11,805 bases of DNA, taken from NCBI GenBank assembly GCA_964569425.1, contig CAZMVD010000127.1, positions 1 to 11,805 of the forward strand, read 5' to 3'. The notes below the pieces were generated by a model. That model saw only the letters and a program-made list of their open reading frames with translations. It did not search any database and was not told the DNA's origin. This DNA comes from JACQXM01 sp964569425 (GTDB lineage Bacteria; Planctomycetota; Phycisphaerae; UBA1845). The position numbers and the translations under genes are program-made. Shown here piece after piece: positions 1-5,412 of this stretch. Numbering within the stretch: position 1 is the first letter of the stretch; each line of letters opens with the position of its first letter.

Positions 1-100
1 AATCGAGCCGCGTGGCCGTGTACGTCTGCGACCCTTCCTCGCGCGTCACCACCCGCGTCACGTTCCCGCCGCAGTGGAGCAATTTCACCTCCTCTACCAC
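1..100 (-). pseudogene. Rhs/YD-repeat protein fragment, running off the left edge
   Basis: Read on the minus strand, the last 33 codons before the edge give a peptide containing CGGNVTRVVTREEGSQTY followed by TATRLD. This matches the usual YD-repeat pattern of Rhs proteins (GNxTRVVxREdGSxTYTATRxxYD). The frame stays open upstream to about position 190, but that part has no Rhs character and includes a palindromic repeat at 132-151. GTG codons at 100 and 88 are possible starts; neither has well-spaced ribosome-binding support. It lies in the same orientation as the orphan Rhs tip at 629-1315, so it is probably the 5' end of another displaced Rhs piece whose continuation is outside the window. 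Repeat identity is fairly clear; whether it is translated is not. Confidence 0.5.
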
Positions 101-131
101 CCTCTTGAAAAAGCCATCACTGGCGCTGTCG

Positions 132-151
132 GACCGGCTTTCCAGCCGGTC
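132..151. repeat. Palindromic repeat, GACCGGCT-TTCC-AGCCGGTC
   Basis: Perfect 8-bp inverted arms (132-139 and 144-151) around a TTCC loop. The same palindrome, in the opposite orientation with loop GGAA, is at 7868-7887, and a relative with arms CACCGGTT/AACCGGTG and loop TCC is at 2716-2734. All three lie outside confident genes. This looks like a small dispersed REP-like element. Confidence 0.75.
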
Positions 152-194
152 TGACGGTAAGGAATGGCTGCCCCACGAGTTCTTCAAAGGGCTG

Positions 195-626
195 TTAGTA
201 TCGCTTGGGGCCCCTTCTGTCCAACCAAGCCCTCCTTTCTGCCCTTCTACGAAACCCGAATGGGTCTGCCTGGTATTCTCGGATTTCATCCAACCGATAC
301 GTAACTCCGCACTCTGGACACTTATGACAGTCCGGAAGTCCATTTAAACAATACCCACAACGCATGCAAAACGGTGCGACATTACGTAGTCGATACTTTA
401 AGCGCTGAAGAATCAGGCATGTACAGACACCTACTGCAGTCATGCTCCAAAGCACAACGGAGTCAAAACTATATGTTAGTCGCATCACGATAAAGCCGGC
501 GCCGCCGACGATACTGGAAACCCATATTCCAATATGCGCATATCGGTACGGCCGAGGCAAGTACCACTTGTCCTGAACTCTCCCACCTAATCCATTTGCA
601 GATGCGTCATCCGTATTCATGGTCAT
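195..626 (-). CDS. Two-TM membrane protein with C-terminal zinc ribbon (hypothetical)
   Basis: A 143-residue protein when started at the ATG at 626. The frame can be opened upstream with TTG at 635 or GTG at 632, and another ATG lies at 620, which has a GGTGAG about 8 nt upstream. Residues about 31-50 and 57-76 are hydrophobic and likely span the membrane. They are followed by a basic stretch and a zinc-ribbon knuckle pair, Cys87-x2-Cys90 and Cys103-x2-Cys106, in the context CMRCGYCLNGLP. Small membrane proteins with this CxRCGYxLxGLP ribbon are common in planctomycetes and have no assigned function that I know of. The C-terminus is Arg-rich. The gene abuts the Rhs tip gene: the Rhs stop codon is 629-631, so translation is probably coupled. 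That position, directly after an Rhs tip, is where an immunity gene normally sits, but the ribbon family is not a known immunity family, so this is only a possibility. Confidence 0.75.
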   Translation of the reverse strand: MTMNTDDASANGLGGRVQDKWYLPRPYRYAHIGIWVSSIVGGAGFIVMRLTYSFDSVVLWSMTAVGVCTCLILQRLKYRLRNVAPFCMRCGYCLNGLPDCHKCPECGVTYRLDEIREYQADPFGFRRRAERRAWLDRRGPKRY

Positions 627-628
627 AC

Positions 629-1315
629 TCACCAAACCACCGGAAGTGCCCCGGACGAGCCATCGGATGTCGGTGGTGAAGGCGAAGTTGGCGCCGGAGG
701 TGGCGCGGGAGGCGACTGCGGGGGCTGGGACGGGGGTGCTGGCGAGCCGGGCTTGAGTCGGTCCCGCGCCTCTCCTTTCTTCCTGATGAGATCACCAGTC
801 CTAAACCTGTTTTTGCCCCAAGCCCAACCAAGGCCGATACTCGCACATGTAATCTCGCCGACCAATGCGCCATAGTAGCCGAAGGTCCCCAGTACTACAC
901 GGCCCTCCTTCCTCACATAATACTCAACTGGCACAATTATTGGCTTCTCTTCTTCAAGTCCAAGTGGGTCAATGTACTTTAGTGAATTGTTACCAACATA
1001 TATGTAGGCATTAAACCCGCCGCGTATCCCAATCGGATCCCGCTGCAAAAACCGCCCGCTCGCCGGGTCATAATACCTCGCCCCCACGTGCAGGAACGGG
1101 AAGTCCGCGTGCGCCTGATACCCATGCGCCCCGACGTACCCGTACCGATCCGGCTCCCCCGGCCCGGCCAGCCGCTCGCCGAAGGCGCTGAACACCCGCG
1201 TCGCGTCGGCCACCCCGTTCGGAAACGTTCGCAGCCGCAGCGTGCCCAGGTGGTCGCCGTGGTGATAGCGCGTCACCGGAGAACCGTGCAGGCAAGTAGA
1301 AGCTCTCCACTTCAT
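629..1315 (-). CDS. Orphan Rhs core fragment with variable C-terminal tip
   Basis: A 228-residue product. Residues 17-120 are the end of the conserved Rhs core: RYHHGDHLGT, then FSAFGERLAGPGEPDRYGYVG, then ARYYDPASGRFLQRDPIG, and finally NAYIYVGNNS plus KYIDPLGL. In Rhs proteins this DPLGL motif marks the junction to the variable toxic tip. The following 108 residues are unrelated to the core: a short hydrophobic part (about 143-168), a basic part, a Pro/Ser-rich segment (about 188-217) and a short end. I do not recognise a toxin fold. A normal Rhs protein is above 1000 residues; here almost the whole shell is missing. The ATG at 1315 lies 2 nt after the stop of the upstream gene, and the frame closes about 40 codons further upstream. 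This fits a displaced orphan rhs-CT module rather than a working secreted Rhs. The Rhs identity is secure; toxicity is not shown. Confidence 0.85.
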   Translation of the reverse strand: MKWRASTCLHGSPVTRYHHGDHLGTLRLRTFPNGVADATRVFSAFGERLAGPGEPDRYGYVGAHGYQAHADFPFLHVGARYYDPASGRFLQRDPIGIRGGFNAYIYVGNNSLKYIDPLGLEEEKPIIVPVEYYVRKEGRVVLGTFGYYGALVGEITCASIGLGWAWGKNRFRTGDLIRKKGEARDRLKPGSPAPPSQPPQSPPAPPPAPTSPSPPTSDGSSGALPVVW

Positions 1316-1317
1316 GT

Positions 1318-1743
1318 TTACCCGTCCCCAAGTGTCGGCGCTTGAGTGCCTGGGGGAGAGGCGTCCGCAAACCAGTACATCGAGAAGACAATCTCGACGC
1401 CGAGTTCAGCCATCTTTCCGACCAGGTCTCGGGGCACAAGGTAGGAAGTGATGATATCATCCCGCCGACGGTCCTCTTCGTCGATCGCCACATCAAACTG
1501 CCCGGTAACACTCCGATCGCTGTGCAATAACGGAGCCATTGCATCGAGAAACTCTTGCATCGCCTCTATGTGATGCTCCCATTCGTCACTTTCACTTATC
1601 GTCCCGGAGAATTGGCTGCCGTCACGATTCAGGCCCTCGAAGAACCCCGGCCGAATTTCATTGACAAGGTCGCCAACGCGGAGAAGCGTCTCCTTTTCAG
1701 CGTGGTCCTCTTTGGCAAGATAAAACCGAAAAACCGTGTACAC
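1318..1743 (-). CDS. Small acidic protein, possibly DUF4279-like (immunity candidate)
   Basis: 141 residues from the GTG at 1743, with GGAGAAAGG just upstream. The frame is open a little further upstream but without a better start. The sequence is acidic and soluble, with no signal peptide or membrane segment. It begins with a beta-type segment (VYTVFRFYL), and residues about 100-126 read ITSYLVPRDLVGKMAELGVE then IVFSMYW. That resembles the end of DUF4279 domains, where a 'xLspelLaxLaxLgvxLdfdiY' pattern is typical; I judge this by eye only. DUF4279 proteins occur next to polymorphic toxins and are suspected immunity proteins. It is the first gene of a tight minus-strand set, 2 nt ahead of the orphan Rhs tip, so it may be the immunity gene of a preceding tip that has been lost. 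The last about 15 residues (Pro/Gly-rich) may be run-on past an original stop. Confidence 0.7.
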   Translation of the reverse strand: MYTVFRFYLAKEDHAEKETLLRVGDLVNEIRPGFFEGLNRDGSQFSGTISESDEWEHHIEAMQEFLDAMAPLLHSDRSVTGQFDVAIDEEDRRRDDIITSYLVPRDLVGKMAELGVEIVFSMYWFADASPPGTQAPTLGDG

Positions 1744-2107
1744 GGCCCTTTCTCCGTTGCCAATCTCACTCCGGGACCGGACAACATGATCGGGCCAGCC
1801 CGCGCGTCGTTTCGCGCGGGCTGGCCCCGTTTATCTTAGCACCGGATTCGGGGCGCGCGCTCGCGCGATTTCGATTTTCTTCCACCTCAGTTGCAACCCA
1901 GGGCCCTTGCTCTTGGCTACCCAGATAGCCATCCAGTAACGCCGTAAAATACTTAAGTTTACCAATTTAACGGTCTGCGTTTCCGGGCGGTCACAGTTTC
2001 GGTAATCGCTCGAACCCGGCCGCGACGATACACGTCGCATAGGCGGATGGCCCGTCACACCGGGCGACGGGGAATCGGAACACCCTTGCATCCCAAGGAG
2101 GCCACCA
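1744..2107. other. Intergenic region between the Rhs array and a plus-strand gene
   Basis: No credible gene. It holds the long hairpin at 1792-1827 and a less GC-rich stretch at about 1940-1975 that could carry a promoter for the gene at 2108; I could not match a convincing -35/-10 pair. It ends with a good AAGGAGG ribosome-binding site at 2096-2102. Confidence 0.6.
1792..1827 (+). terminator. Perfect 15-bp stem hairpin, possible terminator
   Basis: Arms 1792-1806 and 1813-1827 are perfectly complementary over 15 bp around the loop TCGTTT. On the plus strand the stem is followed by CGTTTATCTT, a weak U-rich tail, so it could stop plus-strand transcription. No plus-strand gene lies to its left within the window. 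On the minus strand it lies about 50 nt ahead of the 141-residue gene, where it would be a leader structure. Structure is certain, role is not. Confidence 0.55.
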
Positions 2108-2626
2108 ATGAAAAACGGAGCACAACTCGGGCTGACCGGCAAAGAGCGGCGGGTGCACACACGCCATCGCGCGGAAGCGCAGTACGTTCAACAGATGATC
2201 GAAGAGTACTTCGAACCCGATGCGCACGAGTTGGAACTGAACCGGCCCATTCCGGTCCATTACGGCCGAGCCTTGCGCTCCAACGATTCCGGCGCGTTCG
2301 TGTTGCATGACGAGGCCACCACCGACGGCGATCGGCTTGCGGCGCCGCTGGAGCCTCCGGGGCGGGCGCTGCCGCGGGTCGCGGTCGCCGCCGCGCGCCC
2401 GGAACCGGCGAACCGTGCGGCCGCGGAATCGAAAGTGTCAACCGCGCGTCACTTTGCGGCGCTGCCGGCGCGCCCGCAGCGCAGCACCGCGCCGGTGGTC
2501 ACCCCGGCGCTGGAGCAGCGCGGCGCCGAGCGCGAATGGACCCTGCGCGGCTGGCTGTGCGGCATTGCCATCGGCGGTGCCATCGCCGCGGCACTGCTGC
2601 TGATCGTGCAAATGGCGACAGGCTGA
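2108..2626 (+). CDS. Unknown protein with C-terminal membrane anchor
   Basis: 172 residues, ATG preceded at good spacing by AAGGAGG. There is no N-terminal signal. Residues 1-60 are charged and look folded (RVHTRHRAEAQYVQQMIEEY); about 75-145 is an Ala/Pro/Arg-rich, probably disordered linker; residues about 148-169 (GWLCGIAIGGAIAAALLLIV) form a single membrane span three residues from the end. This is a tail-anchored layout with the body in the cytoplasm. I do not recognise a family. It is the only gene between the Rhs array and prfA, and it faces prfA tail to tail across 126 bp that carry tandem repeats and a palindrome. Confidence 0.8.
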   Translation: MKNGAQLGLTGKERRVHTRHRAEAQYVQQMIEEYFEPDAHELELNRPIPVHYGRALRSNDSGAFVLHDEATTDGDRLAAPLEPPGRALPRVAVAAARPEPANRAAAESKVSTARHFAALPARPQRSTAPVVTPALEQRGAEREWTLRGWLCGIAIGGAIAAALLLIVQMATG

Positions 2627-2640
2627 GCGCCGAGTAGTGC

Positions 2641-2720
2641 CATTGGCGTGGCACCAGTATGGTGCGGCGCCGTTCTGGTGTGGCACCGTCCTGGTGCGGC
2701 GCCGGTTTGGTGCGGCACCG
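2641..2720. repeat. Five tandem 16-bp units with a 3-nt variable head
   Basis: Units start at 2641, 2657, 2673, 2689 and 2705. Each has three free bases (cat, gta, ttc, tcc, gtt) followed by a 13-base core TGGTGYGGCRCCG; only the first unit departs slightly (TGGCGTGGCACCA). The period is exact. The last unit runs directly into the palindrome at 2716-2734. Confidence 0.85.
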
Positions 2721-2734
2721 GTTTCCAACCGGTG
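2716..2734. terminator. Palindrome between convergent genes
   Basis: Arms CACCGGTT and AACCGGTG (8 bp, perfect) around TCC, 19 nt before the prfA stop and 90 nt after the stop of the plus-strand gene. It has no U-run on either side, so it is not a classical intrinsic terminator. Its arms resemble those of the palindromes at 132 and 7868, so it may be a member of that repeat family. Confidence 0.45.
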
Positions 2735-2752
2735 AAACCACCGCGGCGCCGC

Positions 2753-3850
2753 TTACAGGTTTTTGAGGCGCAGTTCCTTGTCGTAGGTCTGGAGCGATTC
2801 GACCAGTTCGTCGAGCTCGCCCATCATGATGCGGTCGAGGTGGTAGAGGTCCAGGTTGATGCGGTGGTCGCTCACGCGGTTCTGGGGAAAATTGTAGGTG
2901 CGGATGCGCTGCGAGCGGTCGCCGCTGCCGATCATGGTCTTGCGCGCCTTGTCGCGCTCCGCGCTGCTGGCCTGCTGCTGGGCGTCGTACAGCCGGGTCA
3001 TGAGCACGCGCCGCGCCTTGGCGCGGTTTTTGTGCTGGCTTTTTTCGTCGCGCATGGAGACCGCGATTCCGGTCTCTTTGTGCACCAGCCGAATGGCCGA
3101 TGACACCTTGTTGACATTCTGCCCGCCCGGTCCGCCGGCGCGCGAGACGAACTCTTCGACGTCGGTTTCCCAGTTGATTTCGATGTTGACTTCTTCGGGC
3201 TCGGGCAGCACGGCGACCGTGGCGGCGGAGGTGTGAATGCGCCCCTGGGCTTCGGTCTCGGGCACGCGCTGCACGCGGTGCCCGCCGCCTTCGTAGCCGA
3301 GGCAGCGGAATACGTCTTCGCCTTTGACATTGACGGTGACTTCCTTGAGCCCGCCCATGTCGGAGCCGGAAATATCCAGCACCTCCCATTGCAGACCTTT
3401 GCGCTCGCAGAAGCGGCGGTACATTTCGTAAAGGTCGCGCGCGAAGAGCGCCGCCTCGTCGCCGCCGGTGCCGGCGCGGATTTCGAGAATGACGGAGTGA
3501 ATCGCGGCGTCGTCCTGGCTGACGATGGCGGCTTTGAGGTTTTCCAGAAGTTCGTCGTGGCGCTGTTGCAACTCTTCTGTTTCCGCCTCGGCGAGGGCGC
3601 GCATTTCGTCGTCCTGGGTGCGGTCGTCCATCATGGTGCGGGCTTCGTCGAGCTGGGCGCGAATGCGGCGAAACTCGCGGTAGGGTTCCACCAGGCGGCG
3701 AAGCTGGCCGAGTTCCTTGGTGATGGCGATGCTCTTGTGCGGGTTGGAGGCCACCGCGCCGTCGGCGAGCTGCTCGTTGAGCGCGATGGCGCGTTGGGAG
3801 AGTTCCTCCAGCTTGGCGATCAGTCGTTCATCGACCTGGGTGAGGATCAT
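2753..3850 (-). CDS. prfA: Peptide chain release factor 1
   Basis: RF1 recognises UAA and UAG in the ribosomal A site and triggers hydrolysis of the finished peptide. The product is 365 residues, the usual RF1 length. The N-terminal helical domain occupies about 1-110. The ribosome-facing core shows RAGTGGDEA at 125-133. The codon-recognition P-x-T tripeptide is PET at 197-199 in RVPETEAQGRIHTSA (RF2 would have SPF). The catalytic GGQ is at 242-244 in RAGGPGGQNVNK, and DEKSQHKNRAKA follows at 268. ATG at 3850 has a GGAG about 8 nt upstream. rpmE lies 180 bp upstream in the same direction, a common pairing. prmC, which methylates the GGQ glutamine and often follows prfA, is not adjacent: an unrelated convergent gene follows instead. 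Confidence 0.98.
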   Translation of the reverse strand: MILTQVDERLIAKLEELSQRAIALNEQLADGAVASNPHKSIAITKELGQLRRLVEPYREFRRIRAQLDEARTMMDDRTQDDEMRALAEAETEELQQRHDELLENLKAAIVSQDDAAIHSVILEIRAGTGGDEAALFARDLYEMYRRFCERKGLQWEVLDISGSDMGGLKEVTVNVKGEDVFRCLGYEGGGHRVQRVPETEAQGRIHTSAATVAVLPEPEEVNIEINWETDVEEFVSRAGGPGGQNVNKVSSAIRLVHKETGIAVSMRDEKSQHKNRAKARRVLMTRLYDAQQQASSAERDKARKTMIGSGDRSQRIRTYNFPQNRVSDHRINLDLYHLDRIMMGELDELVESLQTYDKELRLKNL

Positions 3851-4030
3851 GGCAAGGCTCCGGCGGGCGGGTTAACGTCGGCCCGGCCAGGGCGAACGAT
3901 CGCCCGGGGCTCCACAATGACACGGCTACGCTGATGAATGGGGTATCGGCCGATTGGCGCGGGGCGGCCCAGCCCGCCGCGGGTTGCTGCCGAATGCCCG
4001 GCCGGCGAACGACGGAAAGCGGTTGGGCAG

Positions 4031-4279
4031 CTAAAGACGGGCGGGCTTGGCCGGTTTCTTCTTGGTCTGGCCGGAGAAGTAGTCCTGGCCGAACTTTTTG
4101 GTGAAGCGGTCCACCCGGCCGAGGGCGTCGACCATTTTCTGCGTGCCGGTGAAGAAGGGGTGGCACGAGGAGCAGATTTCGACCTTGATTTCGGAGACGG
4201 TGCTGCGTGTTTCCCAGGTGGCGCCGCAGCCGCAGGAGACGACGCACTTCTGGTATTTGGGATGGATGCCTTCTTTCAT
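4031..4279 (-). CDS. rpmE: 50S ribosomal protein L31, zinc-binding type
   Basis: 82 residues starting MKEGIHPKYQ at the ATG at 4279. The same frame stays open upstream to 4699, but the family start is clear and the upstream translation has no L31 character. The four zinc-ligand cysteines of the C+ form of L31 are present: Cys16 and Cys18 (SCGCG) and Cys36 and Cys39 (CSSCHPFFTG). The end of the conserved part, GRVDRFTKKFG, is intact, and a 12-residue Lys/Pro tail extends past the length of E. coli L31. L31 bridges the two ribosomal subunits. The C+ type is the zinc-replete form; a C- paralogue is not seen here. The ribosome-binding site is weak (GGCGAAAG). It probably leads into prfA as an rpmE-prfA unit. 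Confidence 0.97.
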   Translation of the reverse strand: MKEGIHPKYQKCVVSCGCGATWETRSTVSEIKVEICSSCHPFFTGTQKMVDALGRVDRFTKKFGQDYFSGQTKKKPAKPARL

Positions 4280-4403
4280 GTTGCTTTCGCCGTAGTACGA
4301 TCCGCCGGGGTCCAAATCCAAGCCCCTTAGTATACCGCGTTGGAGTCTGGTGGCAAGTAGTGGACGATAGGCGTTTGGCGGGAGGCGGGAGGGGGGGCAA
4401 ACG

Positions 4404-4419
4404 TGTTTCACGTGAAACG
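4404..4419. promoter_or_regulatory. parS: parS-like ParB-binding site, 15/16
   Basis: TGTTTCACGTGAAACG differs from the chromosomal parS consensus TGTTTCACGTGAAACA only at the last base. ParB (Spo0J) binds this palindrome and spreads to organise origin segregation. It is also the left end of a 31-bp direct repeat shared with 4635-4665. Confidence 0.82.
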
Positions 4420-4586
4420 GGGTTGCGCGAGAAAGGCCGAAACGCCGATACGCCGACAGCCGAAAGGCCGAAATGGGGGCAGCAGGCAACAGGCAGCAGG
4501 CAGCAGGCAACCGGCGGCCGAGGGGGAGGCGAGGGGCGTGAGGCGAGCGGCGAGAGGGGGGGCGAGAGCGACCACCCCCCTTCGGT

Positions 4587-4605
4587 CCCCCCTTGGCAAG
4601 GGGGG
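4587..4605. repeat. C-run/G-run palindrome
   Basis: CCCCCCTTG and CAAGGGGGG form a perfect 9-bp inverted repeat around one G. It sits between the first and second parS-like sites. Its role is unknown. Confidence 0.6.
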
Positions 4606-4634
4606 AGGGATCCATGCGCGCCGCGGCGCAATGG

Positions 4635-4650
4635 TGTTTCGCGTGAAACG
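4635..4650. promoter_or_regulatory. parS: parS-like site, 14/16
   Basis: TGTTTCGCGTGAAACG has two changes from the parS consensus, one in the centre (A to G) and one at the last base. With the following GGGTTGCGCGAGAAA it repeats 4404-4434 with one mismatch in 31 bp, so it probably arose by local duplication. Whether ParB still binds it is unclear. Confidence 0.65.
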
Positions 4651-4702
4651 GGGTTGCGCGAGAAAAGTCGAAACGCCGAAATGGGGGCGGGTTGCGCAAG
4701 CT

Positions 4703-4718
4703 TGTTTCACGTGAAACA
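4703..4718. promoter_or_regulatory. parS: Perfect parS site, 16/16
   Basis: TGTTTCACGTGAAACA, an exact 16-base palindrome identical to the bacterial chromosomal parS consensus first defined for Spo0J. The flanks differ from those of the other two copies. No parA or parB gene is in the window, so the site works at a distance from its binding protein's gene, or that gene lies just outside. Confidence 0.9.
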
Positions 4719-4986
4719 CGTTTGTGCTAGGTCCGTGTCAGTTATTTATACTGATAAGTTAAGAGTTATCGGGCGAAATATTATAGGACGTAAATTGGTG
4801 TGATAGTTTAGCAACTCATTGTGCGAAAGATTCAGCCACAGGAGATTCCACTGGGCGCGCGGGCTGCGTTCTCGCACCGCGCTTCGCATCCTCGCGATTT
4901 GCTTCGCCTCGAACGATACCGCGCGATGCGGTGGGCACGACACTCTAGCGGACGCGGGGGCAAGTCAAGAGGCCGGCGAATGGGAG

Positions 4987-5412
4987 TTACCACTCCTCAT
5001 AGCCCCAGCAGTTTTCGTTGGCAGCTTTGCACAGGTCGAGATTCTCGCAACAAAGCGGGAAGAATTGCGTGCAGGGGGTGCCGGAGCCAGCGCAGGTGCC
5101 GTTGCCGTCGCACAGGTCGGTGGCGGTGCAGAACAGGCCATCGTCGCACGGCGTGCTGCTCGAGGAGTTCGGGTTCGAGCATTCGCCCGCGTCGCACACG
5201 TCGTCGGTGCATGGGTTGCCGTCGGCGCAGTGGGCGGCGGCGGTGCATTCGAGCCCAACGCGGATGAAGGCGACGTTACCGGCGGAGCTTTCAATCAGCA
5301 GCGCATCGCCGTCGAGCAGGTAAGCGCTCTCGTCGACGGTGATTTCCCACACCCCTTCGGCCCCGGCGGAGGCGCGGAATTTCCAGGTAGGCGGGACCCT
5401 GCCGCGATACAC
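4987..5412 (-). CDS. Cys-rich repeat protein, N-terminally truncated
   Basis: 141 residues from a GTG at 5412; an in-frame stop lies two codons further upstream, so nothing longer is possible. Residues 1-54 are a beta-rich part (VPPTWKFRASAGAEGVWEIT). Residues 56-135 contain 14 cysteines, with two copies of a DGxxCTxxDxCDxGxC-like unit at about 62-78 and 89-107, then CTQFFPLCCENLDLC. This type of Cys repeat is frequent in secreted planctomycete and other bacterial surface proteins and resembles slime-mould type repeats. Such a protein needs export, yet no signal peptide is present and the start lacks a good ribosome-binding site. The first 118 bp overlap, in another frame, the run-on tail of the PEP-CTERM gene. 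I infer that a deletion or insertion near 5412-5510 removed its true 5' end. Confidence 0.65.
   Translation of the reverse strand: MYRGRVPPTWKFRASAGAEGVWEITVDESAYLLDGDALLIESSAGNVAFIRVGLECTAAAHCADGNPCTDDVCDAGECSNPNSSSSTPCDDGLFCTATDLCDGNGTCAGSGTPCTQFFPLCCENLDLCKAANENCWGYEEW

Larger units (their letters stand above)
4280..4986. other. 0.7-kb repeat-rich non-coding region with parS sites
   Basis: No credible gene on either strand. In order it holds a parS-like site (4404-4419), 8-bp repeats of the GAAACGCC type (about 4431-4475), four heptamers CAGGCAR (4483-4510), a GAGGCGNG-like purine-rich stretch (about 4525-4560), a C6-TTG-G-CAA-G6 palindrome (4587-4605), a second parS-like site (4635-4650), a perfect parS (4703-4718), and an AT-rich island (about 4721-4830). 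On the minus strand the island contains a perfect TATAAT (4785-4780) without a good -35 match. The rest to 4986 has no feature I can name. Confidence 0.7.

Noticed and set aside
12..347. Plus-strand frame of 111 codons at the left edge
   Set aside because: Overlaps the zinc-ribbon gene and the Rhs fragment on the other strand and includes a palindromic repeat; no domain seen.
2641..2720. CRISPR array
   Set aside because: The period is only 16 bp with 3-nt variable parts; there are no spacers of 25-40 bp and no cas genes.
2753..3850. Unusual PET tripeptide in RF1
   Set aside because: Only the Pro and Thr are fixed in the RF1 PxT motif and the middle residue varies, so this is not a reassigned specificity.
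3233..3934. Plus-strand frame of 233 codons
   Set aside because: Antisense shadow of prfA, whose identity is certain.
4280..4699. N-terminal extension of the L31 frame
   Set aside because: L31 begins MKxxIHPKY in the whole family; the upstream part is translated repeat DNA including two parS-like sites.
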